This document shows, piece after piece, positions 45,692 to 54,477 of a stretch of 59,930 nt of DNA. The stretch is taken from positions 1-59,930 of the forward strand of contig NZ_JAAIWK010000024.1 of the NCBI RefSeq assembly GCF_011008565.1, read 5' to 3'. Source of the DNA: Heyndrickxia ginsengihumi. Its GTDB lineage: Bacteria; Bacillota; Bacilli; Bacillales; Bacillaceae_C. The position numbers were made by a program, and so were the translations under genes. Every line of letters starts with the position of its first letter. Positions within the stretch are counted from its first letter, which is position 1. A model generated the notes under the pieces. The model was given only the letters and a program-made list of their open reading frames with translations. It searched no databases and was not told where the DNA came from.

Positions 45692-46705
45692 ATGGCCCGC
45701 TGGATAAAAATTACATTTTCTTTACTTGTTGCTTTCATAATAGCTTTTAGTTTAAGTGCCTGTGGAAATGTTGCGAGCAAAGATAAGAAACCGCTAGAAA
45801 AAGTAAGGGTTGCAGAAGTCACGCGTTCTGTATTTTATACACCGCTCTATGTTGCATTAGCAAAAGGGTATTTCAAGGATGAAGGTCTTGACATTCAATT
45901 AAAAACGACATGGGGCGGAGATAAGACAATGACAACATTATTGTCTAATGGGGCTGATATCGGTCTAGTAGGTTCCGAGACATCCATTTATGTATACAAA
46001 CAAGCAGCTACGGATCCCGTCATTAATTTTGCACAATTAACGGCCACTGACGGTACATTTCTAGTTTCTCGTAAGAAAATTGATCATTTTTCTTGGGATC
46101 AATTAAAAGGGTCGACATTTTTAGGGCAAAGAAAAGGCGGGATGCCACAAATGGTTAGTGAATATGTTCTAAAAAAACATGGCATCGATCCGCATAAAGA
46201 TTTAAAACTTATTCAAAATGTTGATTTCGCAAATATTGGAAATGCCTTTACTTCTGGTACAGGTGATTTTGTACAATTATTCGAACCAACTGCATCTATT
46301 TTTGAAAAGGAAGGAAAAGGCCATATTGTGGCATCATTTGGAACAGAATCTGGGGAAGTCCCTTATACTACGTTTATGGCGAAGCAAAGCTATTTAAAGA
46401 GTCATGAACAAGCAGCTGAAAAATTTGTGCGTGCACTTTATAGAGCAAATCAATGGATTGAAAAAACCGATCCAAATACGATTGCTAAAACGGTGCAACC
46501 ATATTTTAAAGATACAAAGACAACGATTCTTGCATCCTCCATCGAACGTTATCGCAAGCAAGGGTCATTTAGTAAAAATTTAATTTTAAGCAAACAAGGC
46601 TGGAAAACTATTCAAGAAATTATGATGGAAGCAGGAGAATTGAATAAACCAGTTGACTACAACAAGCTTGTCAATACGAAAATTGTCAAACACGCATTGA
46701 AATAA
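45692..46705 (+). CDS. ytlA: YtlA, ABC transporter substrate-binding lipoprotein
   Basis: This 337-residue lipoprotein has lipobox LSAC (Cys about 27) and a periplasmic-binding fold of the SsuA/THI5/NMT1 type (PLYVALAKGYFKDEGLDIQ, about 54-72; NGADIGLVGSE). Relatives bind sulphonates, nitrate or pyrimidine thiamine precursors. The ligand of YtlA is not known to me. AAGGAGG precedes the ATG. It begins the ytlA-ytlC-ytlD operon, which is divergent from efeUOB. Confidence 0.88.
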   Translation: MARWIKITFSLLVAFIIAFSLSACGNVASKDKKPLEKVRVAEVTRSVFYTPLYVALAKGYFKDEGLDIQLKTTWGGDKTMTTLLSNGADIGLVGSETSIYVYKQAATDPVINFAQLTATDGTFLVSRKKIDHFSWDQLKGSTFLGQRKGGMPQMVSEYVLKKHGIDPHKDLKLIQNVDFANIGNAFTSGTGDFVQLFEPTASIFEKEGKGHIVASFGTESGEVPYTTFMAKQSYLKSHEQAAEKFVRALYRANQWIEKTDPNTIAKTVQPYFKDTKTTILASSIERYRKQGSFSKNLILSKQGWKTIQEIMMEAGELNKPVDYNKLVNTKIVKHALK

Positions 46706-46732
46706 AAGCTTTACTATAGAAAGGTGGTGAGT

Positions 46733-46763
46733 CCTGCTATAAAGTTTCAATTTTTATAGCAGG
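46733..46763 (+). promoter_or_regulatory. Hairpin covering the ytlC ribosome-binding site
   Basis: CCTGCTATAAA (46733-46743) and TTTATAGCAGG (46753-46763) form a perfect 11-bp stem with a 9-nt loop. The AGGA used by ytlC is at 46761-46764, inside or at the foot of the 3' arm. AAAGGTGGTGAG just before the stem starts a 10-codon frame ending at TAG 46757, within the stem. Confidence 0.6.
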
Positions 46764-46771
46764 AATCCTTT

Positions 46772-47545
46772 ATGAGCTTTTTAAACATCAATAATGTTAG
46801 CCATACTTATTTTACTTCACGTCACGTGACAAAAGCGATTGATCATATTTCTTTTACGGTTGAAGAAGGAGAATTTGTCTCATTACTAGGACCGAGCGGA
46901 TGTGGAAAAACGACTTTGCTATCGATTATTGCAGGGCTTATGCAGCCGACGGAAGGAGAAATCTCTATTGATGGTAAACGTCCGCACGTCCAGCATTCAT
47001 CAATTGGTTATATGCTGCAGCAAGATTATTTATTCCCGTGGAAAACAATTGAAGAAAATATTTTACTCGGTCTAAAAATGATGAAGCTCTTAAATGAAAC
47101 AAGTAAACATGATGCGTTGCAGCTTCTCGCTGACATCGGTTTAAATGGAGTTGAGAAACAATTCCCGCGGCAATTATCTGGAGGAATGCGCCAAAGAGCT
47201 GCACTCGTTAGAACATTAGCCGTAAAACCAAAAGTACTGCTTTTAGATGAGCCATTTTCAGCTCTTGATTTCCAAACAAAGCTTAAATTAGAAGATTTAG
47301 TATTTGATACATTGAAACAGTTCAAAAAAACAGCTGTTCTTGTAACACATGATATCGGGGAAGCAATTTCAATGAGCGATCGGATTGTCCTACTAGCTGC
47401 AAAACCCGGACGAATTCATAAAATCTTTAATGTCCCAGAAGAATTACGGGAATTAAAGCCATTTTCCGTAAGAAGTAAAGAAGCATACTCTCTTTTATTT
47501 AACGAAATTTGGAAGGAGTTGGAATCTCTTGAAACAGATGAATAG
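46772..47545 (+). CDS. ytlC: YtlC, ABC transporter ATP-binding protein
   Basis: This 257-residue ABC ATPase of the nitrate/taurine/SsuB group has Walker [10 protein letters not shown] (about 37-45), Q-loop LQQDYLFPW, signature [13 protein letters not shown] (about 135-147), Walker [13 protein letters not shown] and the switch histidine VTHDIGEA. It energises import with YtlA and YtlD. It overlaps ytlD by 17 nt. Its ribosome site lies in a hairpin between ytlA and ytlC. Confidence 0.92.
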   Translation: MSFLNINNVSHTYFTSRHVTKAIDHISFTVEEGEFVSLLGPSGCGKTTLLSIIAGLMQPTEGEISIDGKRPHVQHSSIGYMLQQDYLFPWKTIEENILLGLKMMKLLNETSKHDALQLLADIGLNGVEKQFPRQLSGGMRQRAALVRTLAVKPKVLLLDEPFSALDFQTKLKLEDLVFDTLKQFKKTAVLVTHDIGEAISMSDRIVLLAAKPGRIHKIFNVPEELRELKPFSVRSKEAYSLLFNEIWKELESLETDE

Positions 47546-48335
47546 CAGCGAACAACTCCATCGAAACTTTATTAACAATCTTAAAAAAGAAAAACGTTGG
47601 GTACGATTTTATCAATTATTAATTTTAATCTGCTTTTTCGCGTTTTGGGAAATTGCAAGTCGCCATCATTGGATAGACCCGCTTATTTTTAGCTCTCCAT
47701 CTAAAGTCTGGCATTTATTCATTGAAAAAATAGTAGACGGTTCTCTTTATAAACATCTATGTATTACAGTATTTGAAACCGTTATGGGTTTTGTCCTTGG
47801 TACGTTGTTTGGTGCGATTCTTGCTGCCATTCTTTGGTGGTCACCATTTTTCTCAAAAATTATCGATCCTTATTTAGTAATCTTTAATGCAATGCCAAAA
47901 GTTGCACTTGGACCAATTTTAATTGTATTAATGGGGCCAGGATACTCTTCCATTATTGCAATGGGCATCATTATTTCTGTTATTGTAACAACAATCGTTA
48001 TTTATACTTCATTTCGAGACGTCGATCAGAATTATATTAAAGTATTACATTCTTTCGGGGCCTCCCGTTTTCAAGTATTTCGCGAAGTTGTTCTGCCGGC
48101 GTCCGTGCCGACCATTATCTCCACTTTAAAAGTAAACGTCGGACTTTCTTGGGTTGGCGTAATTGTTGGGGAATACTTAGTTTCTTCTCAAGGACTTGGT
48201 TATATGATTATTTATGGTTTCCAAGTATTTAATTTCACCCTTGTCATGCTATCAATGATTATTATCGCAATTATCGCTACCATTATGTACCAACTTGTTG
48301 ATTTACTTGAAAAAAAATTAACGAAAGATCGATAA
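47529..48335 (+). CDS. ytlD: YtlD, ABC transporter permease
   Basis: This 268-residue permease has about six transmembrane segments and the binding-protein-dependent transport signature at about 180-200 ([20 protein letters not shown], the EAA loop that contacts the ATPase). It belongs to the SsuC/TauC group. The start overlaps the end of ytlC, and GGAGTTGG lies upstream within it, indicating coupled translation. A terminator shared with ytkD follows. Confidence 0.9.
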   Translation: MKQMNSSEQLHRNFINNLKKEKRWVRFYQLLILICFFAFWEIASRHHWIDPLIFSSPSKVWHLFIEKIVDGSLYKHLCITVFETVMGFVLGTLFGAILAAILWWSPFFSKIIDPYLVIFNAMPKVALGPILIVLMGPGYSSIIAMGIIISVIVTTIVIYTSFRDVDQNYIKVLHSFGASRFQVFREVVLPASVPTIISTLKVNVGLSWVGVIVGEYLVSSQGLGYMIIYGFQVFNFTLVMLSMIIIAIIATIMYQLVDLLEKKLTKDR

Positions 48336-48368
48336 ATTGATGATACAACATACTCAAAGTCAATAATG

Positions 48369-48400
48369 AAAGGGATTGACCTGCATATGCCAGTCCCTTA
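48369..48400. terminator. Bidirectional terminator between ytlD and ytkD
   Basis: AAGGGATTG pairs with CCAGTCCCTT with one mismatch, around a short loop. It overlaps the ytkD stop. Confidence 0.65.
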
Positions 48401-48883
48401 CTGTTTATTTAAAAGTTGCATAGATTCAATTCTTTTGAGTGATTCCTTTAGAACTTGGTCTTTCATTAAAAAGCTATATTCTCGATCATTCAAATGATCA
48501 CAAATGTCTCCATTTACAAGAAGCGGACCATCTGTTTCATAATAATTATTTTTTTCGTTTATCTTTTCAATTTCTGCGTAAAAAATCGCTTTAACAAAAG
48601 TTCCGTACTGTTTATCTTCTACACAGTACTCACCGATATAAACAATATTAGAAATTAATCCGCCTGTTTCTTCATATACTTCTCTAACGGCTGCTTCACG
48701 CAATGTTTCCCCTTTTTCAATCTTTCCTCCAGGAAATTCAATTCCTCGATACGGGTGTTTCGTAAGTAACCATTTGTTCTGATATTTACATATTACAAAT
48801 ACATGTTTTGGCTTCATTGAAAATGCTTGACTTACAAAAGCTAATGTAACTTGATTACCATTTAGATCTTTAAAAGAAATCAT
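48398..48883 (-). CDS. ytkD: YtkD (NUDIX hydrolase, 8-oxo-dGTPase type)
   Basis: This 161-residue NUDIX hydrolase has an intact box (GGKIEKGETLREAAVREVYEETGG, about 47-70; REVYEE present). B. subtilis YtkD hydrolyses 8-oxo-dGTP and acts as an antimutator, with further phosphohydrolase activities reported. Family segments KHVFVICKYQNKWLLTKH and YSFLMKDQVL match. The frame is open to 48919. AGGA is 9 nt before the ATG at 48883. It is next to dps, as in B. subtilis, pairing two oxidative-stress functions. Confidence 0.92.
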   Translation of the reverse strand: MISFKDLNGNQVTLAFVSQAFSMKPKHVFVICKYQNKWLLTKHPYRGIEFPGGKIEKGETLREAAVREVYEETGGLISNIVYIGEYCVEDKQYGTFVKAIFYAEIEKINEKNNYYETDGPLLVNGDICDHLNDREYSFLMKDQVLKESLKRIESMQLLNKQ

Positions 48884-48929
48884 TGAAATCATTCCTAAGT
48901 TTTTACATCTATTATACATTGTTGAGCAA

Positions 48930-48956
48930 TAAAAATGAGGTGATATGTATCACCCC
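48930..48956 (-). terminator. Terminator after dps
   Basis: GGTGAT and ATCACC form a short stem with a 4-nt loop, followed on the minus strand by TCATTTTTATT. Confidence 0.65.
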
Positions 48957-48968
48957 ATTATTTTATCA

Positions 48969-49448
48969 TTATCTTTTGCCAAGAAATGCTTCTAGCATCC
49001 AAATATTTTTTTCCAACTCAGTCCGAATTCCAGTAAACAGATCACTTGTTGCATCGTCATGATTGTCATCGGAAATTTCTATTAGTTGTTTAATTTCTTT
49101 CATGATTGTTTTAAAATCATCGACAACAGCTTGTACCATTTCCTCTGTGCTTTCATTACCTTTTGCCTCATCAATTGAAGCTAATTGTAATGATTCCTTT
49201 AATGTTGCAACAGGTTTCCCGTTAATTGCCAATAACCGCTCAGCAATTTCATCGATATATTGATCAGCTAAATTGTATAATTCTTCAAGCTTTACGTGGA
49301 GTGAAAAAAATTCTGGCCCTTTAACATACCAATGATAATTGTGTAATTTTGTGTATAGAACTGTCCAATTTGCGACTTGCTTATTTACAAGCTCTGGTAA
49401 TTGTTTCTGCTTCTCTGCTAAGTTGACGACTTGATTTTTTTCAGCCAT
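48969..49448 (-). CDS. dps: Dps-type ferritin (DNA protection during starvation)
   Basis: This 159-residue four-helix protein has the inter-subunit ferroxidase residues in HNYHWYVKGPEFFSLHVKLEE (about 36-56) and DQYIDEIAERL. Dps dodecamers oxidise Fe2+ with peroxide and store the iron, protecting DNA. Homologues in Bacillus are called Dps/MrgA; the neighbour ytkD indicates the Dps (YtkB) type. GGAGGGTG precedes the ATG. A sigma-B promoter lies 25-50 bp upstream, as in B. subtilis, where dps belongs to the general stress regulon. Confidence 0.93.
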   Translation of the reverse strand: MAEKNQVVNLAEKQKQLPELVNKQVANWTVLYTKLHNYHWYVKGPEFFSLHVKLEELYNLADQYIDEIAERLLAINGKPVATLKESLQLASIDEAKGNESTEEMVQAVVDDFKTIMKEIKQLIEISDDNHDDATSDLFTGIRTELEKNIWMLEAFLGKR

Positions 49449-49472
49449 TTAAATCACCCTCCTACTTTACTT

Positions 49473-49497
49473 ATACCCATTTACAAAGCCATCAAAC
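49473..49497 (-). promoter_or_regulatory. Sigma-B promoter of dps
   Basis: GTTTGA (49497-49492), 13 nt, GGGTAT (49478-49473) on the minus strand. The sigma-B consensus is GTTTAA-N12-14-GGGTAT, so 11 of 12 positions match. It is correctly placed 24 nt before the dps start. Confidence 0.85.
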
Positions 49498-49572
49498 ATA
49501 TCATGCGCAAAATGTTTGAAAACCATGTTACAATGAAAAAATAATATTAAGAAGAAAAAATAAGGTGGTTTT

Positions 49573-49809
49573 ATGTTTAAATTTCTTTTGATCAAATTGA
49601 TAAGACTTTACCAAATCATCATTTCTCCACTTACACCACCTAGTTGCCGTTTCCAGCCAACATGTTCTAGTTATGGCATTGAGGCTGTCAAAAGATTTGG
49701 TGCGTTTCGCGGAGGATATTTAACGATTCGACGAATTTTAAAATGTCACCCATTTCATGAAGGCGGCTATGATCCCGTTCCAGATCATTGGCCTTCACAT
49801 AAACATTAA
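49573..49809 (+). CDS. ytjA: YidD family membrane-protein insertion factor (YtjA)
   Basis: This 78-residue protein has an amphipathic N-terminus ([15 protein letters not shown]) and the YidD hallmark cysteines and motifs [14 protein letters not shown] and [18 protein letters not shown]. YidD-type proteins sit at the inner membrane face near YidC/SpoIIIJ and help insert membrane proteins. AAGGTGG precedes the ATG. It is divergent from dps. No strong terminator follows before the DUF1540 gene. Confidence 0.93.
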   Translation: MFKFLLIKLIRLYQIIISPLTPPSCRFQPTCSSYGIEAVKRFGAFRGGYLTIRRILKCHPFHEGGYDPVPDHWPSHKH

Positions 49810-49907
49810 TCCAGAGTATACAATGGATGGGATGTTTTTCCCGCTATAAAAATGAAGAGAATGAACAAAATAACCATTGATTCATCATTAAAAAGGAGTG
49901 ATGTTCA

Positions 49908-50063
49908 ATGGCAAAAGACGTACTATGTGAAGTTAGCAACTGTGTTTTTTGGGAAGATGGTAATTTATGCTCAGCTGATCGAATCTATGTCGTTAGTCAT
50001 AGCGGTAAACAAGCTCTAGACCAAAAAGAAACAGATTGTAAAACATTTCAATCCGAAGAATAA
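49908..50063 (+). CDS. DUF1540 small cysteine-rich protein
   Basis: A 51-codon frame opens at ATG 49908 with AAAGGAG 10 nt upstream. The product MAKDVLCEVSNCVFWEDGN has cysteines at 7, 12, 21 and 44 (LCEVSNC, LCSAD, DCKTF). That spacing is typical of DUF1540 domains, probably a small metal-binding unit. The function is unknown. It follows ytjA by 98 bp, and a terminator follows. Confidence 0.8.
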   Translation: MAKDVLCEVSNCVFWEDGNLCSADRIYVVSHSGKQALDQKETDCKTFQSEE

Positions 50064-50088
50064 GGGGAACCCTCCATTTAATATATAT

Positions 50089-50124
50089 CAATAAAAGGGG
50101 TTTAAAATAACCCCCTTTTATTGA
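50089..50124. terminator. Bidirectional terminator before menC
   Basis: TCAATAAAAGGGGTT pairs with AACCCCCTTTTATTGA around AAAAT. It serves the DUF1540 gene and the convergent men operon end. Confidence 0.88.
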
Positions 50125-50150
50125 TGCCAAAAAAGCTTTCGGAAAGCAAA

Positions 50151-51269
50151 TCACTGCAACCCCCGTTTTACTATCTTTTCAGAATATATAGTTGCTGCAA
50201 TTAATTGTTTTTTATTGATGTTAAAACCGATCCCTGCTTGCATCGGAGCTTGAATTTTTCCTTTTCTTACATGAACTTCTGGTGTGATAATATCTTTTTC
50301 CCAAAATCTATTTGATGAGGAAATATCTCCTGGAATTGTAAAACCTTCTAATGTTGCAAGTGCAATATTAAATGCCCGTGAAATCCCAAACTCAATCATC
50401 CCTCCACACCATACAGGAATACTATGCTTTAAACATAGATTGTGAAGCTGAATGGCATTCCATAATCCTCCAACACGACCGATCTTTATATTCAGAACAC
50501 CCATACTTCCAAGACGAATGGCACTTTCAGCATCATGATACGTTACAATACTTTCATCTAAACAAATAGGGGTTTGCATTTGTTTTTGCAGTGCTGCATG
50601 CTCAACAATATCGTCGACTGCGAGTGGCTGTTCGATCATTAAAAGGTTAAATCTATCTAAACTTTTTAATAACGGCAAATCATTTAATGTATAAGATGAG
50701 TTTGCATCTGCCATTAACGAAAGATATGGATAATGTGTTCGAATGAGCTGGAGGAAATCATAATCATGCCCCGGTTTAATTTTTACTTTTACACGATCAT
50801 AGCCTTCAAGCATAAATTGTTCAATTTGGTTTAAAGCGGACTTGGAATCATGTGTGCCAACTACTACCCCTGATAAAACACTTTCTCTAGTTCCGCCAAT
50901 TAATTTCCATAAAGGAAGATTCTTTCTTTTTGCATATAAATCCCAAATAGCTGTTTCAATTCCCGCTTTTGCCATAGGATTGCCGCGTACTGCCTGAAAT
51001 CGTTCACTTATCTCTTTCGGATGTTCAATCGCTCTATCCAGCACAATCGGGATAAGCACATCCTTTAATAGATGATAACAAGTTTTCACTGTTTCTTCTG
51101 TATACCAAGGTGTCGAAAAGGCAACAACCTCACCGTAACCGGCAACCCCATCATGGTCAATAACCTCCAGAATGATGCTTTCTCTTTCTGTAACCGTTTC
51201 AAGCGCATTGGCAAAAGGAGATTTTAAAGGCATCTTAATGATGGATAGGTGTACATGTTGTATCTTCAT
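50151..51269 (-). CDS. menC: o-Succinylbenzoate synthase MenC
   Basis: This 372-residue enolase-superfamily enzyme dehydrates SHCHC to o-succinylbenzoate in menaquinone synthesis. The catalytic lysine pair is in RVKVKIKPG (about 160-168), and the metal ligands are in MADANSSYT, MIEQPL and CLDESI. A later lysine is in NIKIGRVGG (about 263). It belongs to the MenC/N-acylamino-acid racemase branch, so racemase side activity is possible. It overlaps menE by 4 nt (ATGA) and is last in the operon. Confidence 0.95.
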   Translation of the reverse strand: MKIQHVHLSIIKMPLKSPFANALETVTERESIILEVIDHDGVAGYGEVVAFSTPWYTEETVKTCYHLLKDVLIPIVLDRAIEHPKEISERFQAVRGNPMAKAGIETAIWDLYAKRKNLPLWKLIGGTRESVLSGVVVGTHDSKSALNQIEQFMLEGYDRVKVKIKPGHDYDFLQLIRTHYPYLSLMADANSSYTLNDLPLLKSLDRFNLLMIEQPLAVDDIVEHAALQKQMQTPICLDESIVTYHDAESAIRLGSMGVLNIKIGRVGGLWNAIQLHNLCLKHSIPVWCGGMIEFGISRAFNIALATLEGFTIPGDISSSNRFWEKDIITPEVHVRKGKIQAPMQAGIGFNINKKQLIAATIYSEKIVKRGLQ

Positions 51270-52738
51270 GATTGAATCAAATCCAATAATTTTCTTCGTA
51301 ATAGTTTATTTGATGCATTCCGCGGCAGCGAGCTAACGAAATAAACTTTCTTTGGAATCTTATACTTTGCAAGCTTTCCTTCACAATATTGCTGTAATTC
51401 ATGAGCTGGTATCTGTTTATTAGAAACGATAAAAGCCACAGGCACTTTTCCCCATGTTTCATCATCCATTCCAACAACCCCAGCTTCCCATATATCTGGA
51501 TGACTTATTAGAACCTCTTCAATTTCAGCAGGATAAATATTTTCCCCTCCCGAAATGATTAAATCTGAGCGGCGATCCATGACATATAAGTAGCCTTGCT
51601 CATCAACATAACCAATATCTCCTGTACGGAACCAACCATCCTGGAAGCTTTCTTTATTGGCATCTTCACGATTTAAATAACCAATCGTAATATTTGGTCC
51701 CTTTACAATAATTTCACCATGCTCCATCGGTTTACATTGCTTTCCATTATGAATAATTCGAATTTGTGCAGGAAATAGTGGTTTTCCGGCCGATCCAATT
51801 TTTGTCAAACTGTCTTCAGGTGCAAGCGTAACCGTTTGGGAAGATGTTTCTGTCATTCCATACGATTGAAAAACAGGAATGCCTTTTTCAACACACGCTT
51901 CTAGTAATGGCCTTGGAGCAGGTCCACCTCCTAATAGCATACATCGAACATTTGGATGCAGCTTCTCATCTTGAAGTTTATGAAGGATACGCTGCATCGT
52001 TGCTGTAACAACTGACATAATCGTAATTTTTCCTGATTGTAAAAGCTTGACCGCAACATCCTCTTGAAACTTTTCCATTAAATATACTGGCATGCCGTAA
52101 AAAATACTCCGCATTAGAATTGAAAGTCCACTAATATGAAACAAAGGAACTGCACATAACCATACATCATCTTCTCTAATTCCTAGATTCAAACTTGAAC
52201 CGATCGCGCTCCACCAATGATTTCCATATGTTTGCAGCACGCCTTTCGGTTTGCCTGTCGTTCCGGATGTGTACATGATGGAACAAACATCATCTAGTGA
52301 AAATTCATCTAATATTTCTAAAGAATGGTGAGGAAGTGAAGAAAGCTCTTTAATCGTGAAGATAGAAATATGCTTATCAAGATCGTGTATTTGTTCAGTT
52401 GCCTGTGAAAATTCATCTTCAGAAATAAGTAGCACTGACTGACTATCTTGCAGCTGATACGCCATTTCCACAGGTGTTAAACGATGATTTAGAAAAACGG
52501 TACGAACACGCAATTGCTGTAAAGCATGTAACACTACAACTGTTTGTGGACGATTTTTCAAAAGAACAGCAACAGTATCTTCTTCAGTAATATTTAATGA
52601 AGCAAGCTGTTCACTAACAGCGATCGCTTTGGCATACAACTGTGCAAACGTTATAATTTCATCTTGAAACATTAATGCAGGTCTATCTGGGGTTAAATAA
52701 GCTCTTTGTTTTAAAAAATTGGGTAAAGTAGTTTCCAT
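51266..52738 (-). CDS. menE: o-Succinylbenzoate-CoA ligase MenE
   Basis: This 490-residue acyl-CoA synthetase of the adenylating ANL family activates o-succinylbenzoate with CoA. The AMP-binding motif MYTSGTTGKPKG (about 152-163), the hinge region GWFRTGDIGY and the C-terminal lysine in NASNKLLRRKL are present. Two adjacent ATGs lie at 52741 and 52738. AGGTG lies 4 to 7 nt away, and 52738 gives the usual METTLPN start. A perfect terminator separates it from menB upstream, so menE-menC probably has its own promoter or depends on readthrough. Confidence 0.95.
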   Translation of the reverse strand: METTLPNFLKQRAYLTPDRPALMFQDEIITFAQLYAKAIAVSEQLASLNITEEDTVAVLLKNRPQTVVVLHALQQLRVRTVFLNHRLTPVEMAYQLQDSQSVLLISEDEFSQATEQIHDLDKHISIFTIKELSSLPHHSLEILDEFSLDDVCSIMYTSGTTGKPKGVLQTYGNHWWSAIGSSLNLGIREDDVWLCAVPLFHISGLSILMRSIFYGMPVYLMEKFQEDVAVKLLQSGKITIMSVVTATMQRILHKLQDEKLHPNVRCMLLGGGPAPRPLLEACVEKGIPVFQSYGMTETSSQTVTLAPEDSLTKIGSAGKPLFPAQIRIIHNGKQCKPMEHGEIIVKGPNITIGYLNREDANKESFQDGWFRTGDIGYVDEQGYLYVMDRRSDLIISGGENIYPAEIEEVLISHPDIWEAGVVGMDDETWGKVPVAFIVSNKQIPAHELQQYCEGKLAKYKIPKKVYFVSSLPRNASNKLLRRKLLDLIQS

Positions 52739-52787
52739 CATATCACCTGATTCGTAAAAAGTTAATGAATGCATACAAAACAACTAT

Positions 52788-52820
52788 GAAAAAGCTTGAT
52801 GGCAATACCATCAAGCTTTT
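52788..52820 (-). terminator. Strong terminator between menB and menE
   Basis: AAAAGCTTGATGG and CCATCAAGCTTTT form a perfect 13-bp stem with a 5-nt loop and a T-run on the minus strand. It starts 6 nt past the menB stop. Confidence 0.92.
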
Positions 52821-52825
52821 GATCA

Positions 52826-53647
52826 TCAAGGAAAACGAGGGAATTGTCCGAAATCAGGTTTGCGTTTTTCTTTAAACGCATCACGACCTTCTTTCGCTTC
52901 ATCTGATGTATAGTATAGCAGCGTAGCATCTCCTGCAAATTGCTGAATACCAGCTAGTCCATCTGAATCTGCATTAAAAGCAGCTTTTAAGAAGCGAAGA
53001 GCCATTGGACTTTTTTCAAGTATTTCTTCAGCCCATTTGATCGTTTCTTCTTCTAATTTTTCTAGAGGTACAACGGTATTGACAAGACCCATGTCAAGCG
53101 CTTCTTGAGCATTGTATTGACGGCATAAGAACCAGATCTCACGCGCTTTTTTATGTCCAATAATACGTGCCAAATATCCTGCTCCATAGCCTCCGTCAAA
53201 ACTACCTACTTTTGGTCCTGTTTGTCCAAAGATAGCATTATCCGCTGCAATCGTTAAATCACATACAACATGGAGTACATGACCGCCACCAATCGCATAA
53301 CCCGCAACCATTGCAATAACCGGTTTTGGAATTACGCGAATTAAGCGTTGTAAATCAAGAACGTTTAAACGAGGAATATGGTCATCATTGCCAACATATC
53401 CACCATTTCCACGAACTTTTTGGTCTCCTCCAGAACAAAATGCTTTACCACCTGCACCTGTTAAAATAATGACACCAATATTTGCATTATCACGCGCACG
53501 AGAAAATGCATCAATTAGTTCTTTTACTGTTTCAGGGCGAAATGCATTATGTACATGCGGGCGATTGATCGTAATTTTTGCGATCCCATGGTATGATTCG
53601 TAAAAAATATCTTCGTATTCATGTTCTGTTTTCCACTCAACTGCCAT
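52826..53647 (-). CDS. menB: 1,4-Dihydroxy-2-naphthoyl-CoA synthase MenB
   Basis: This 273-residue crotonase-fold enzyme closes the second ring of menaquinone. The oxyanion-hole segments are [12 protein letters not shown] (about 68-79) and [25 protein letters not shown] (about 142-154) marks the MenB type. The C-terminal [13 protein letters not shown] is the family tail that completes a neighbouring active site. It lies 17 nt after menH with GGAGGG upstream. Confidence 0.97.
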   Translation of the reverse strand: MAVEWKTEHEYEDIFYESYHGIAKITINRPHVHNAFRPETVKELIDAFSRARDNANIGVIILTGAGGKAFCSGGDQKVRGNGGYVGNDDHIPRLNVLDLQRLIRVIPKPVIAMVAGYAIGGGHVLHVVCDLTIAADNAIFGQTGPKVGSFDGGYGAGYLARIIGHKKAREIWFLCRQYNAQEALDMGLVNTVVPLEKLEEETIKWAEEILEKSPMALRFLKAAFNADSDGLAGIQQFAGDATLLYYTSDEAKEGRDAFKEKRKPDFGQFPRFP

Positions 53648-53664
53648 GAATATTCCCTCCTTTT

Positions 53665-54477
53665 TTAAAAGTAACGTTTGTTTAAAAATCCCTTTACTAT
53701 TGTACCAAACTTTTCGGGAACTTCCACATGAATTGCATGTCCAACATTTAAGACTGTCATATGTTCAGCATTTGCTAAAGATTGCTTCATCTCTTCAGCA
53801 ATCTTACAAAACTTCTGATCTAAAGAGCCTGTTACTAATAGGACCGGCATTGACAAACGACTGAGATGGTCCCACCAAGAATGCTGAGCACCTGTTCCCA
53901 TCCCTCTTAAACTATTTGCCAAGCCAATTGGATCATTTTCAAGTCTTTGTTTTCTAATTACTTCCTGCTTTTGAATAGGAAGCGATTTTTGTGATGCAAA
54001 CAATGGAATATTTGTCCAATACGAAACAAATGCTTCAATCCCTTTTTCCTCTATCATATTTGCCAACTGCCCATCTTTTTCCCGACGTTCTTCACGCTCT
54101 TTTTCAGTTTTCAACCCCGGTGAAGTGCTTTCCAACAATAAACTTTTAACCTTTTCAGGGTACAGTACAGCAAAAGTAATAGCTAACCGTCCCCCCATTG
54201 AATAGCCGATTATATTCACACGGTCTATTCCAAGGTTTCTTACTATTTCATGAAGATCTTGAGCAACTTTTTCAATATCATAGCGATTTGGATCAGTTGG
54301 TTTGGCCGATTGTCCATGGCCAAGAATATCTACTAAAATGACTTGGTATTGTGATTGTAATAAATCGGCTACTTTTTTCCAAGCATTACCATCTCCGGTG
54401 AATCCATGCAAGCATAATACTGGAGTTCCTTTACCTATTACTTCAACATGATAATAAACACCATTAATGTTCATCAT
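53665..54477 (-). CDS. menH: SHCHC synthase MenH
   Basis: This 270-residue alpha/beta hydrolase-fold lyase removes pyruvate from SEPHCHC to give SHCHC. The nucleophile is in [11 protein letters not shown] (Ser about 96), the acid in TGSLDQKF (Asp about 218), and the histidine in NVGHAIHVE (about 247). The N-terminal [13 protein letters not shown] is typical. The start overlaps the menD stop by 4 nt. The alternative MMN/MN start makes no difference to the domain. Confidence 0.93.
   Translation of the reverse strand: MMNINGVYYHVEVIGKGTPVLCLHGFTGDGNAWKKVADLLQSQYQVILVDILGHGQSAKPTDPNRYDIEKVAQDLHEIVRNLGIDRVNIIGYSMGGRLAITFAVLYPEKVKSLLLESTSPGLKTEKEREERREKDGQLANMIEEKGIEAFVSYWTNIPLFASQKSLPIQKQEVIRKQRLENDPIGLANSLRGMGTGAQHSWWDHLSRLSMPVLLVTGSLDQKFCKIAEEMKQSLANAEHMTVLNVGHAIHVEVPEKFGTIVKGFLNKRYF

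Noticed and set aside
47026-47325. 99-codon minus-strand frame inside ytlC
   Set aside because: It lies wholly within a clear ABC ATPase gene and has no independent support.
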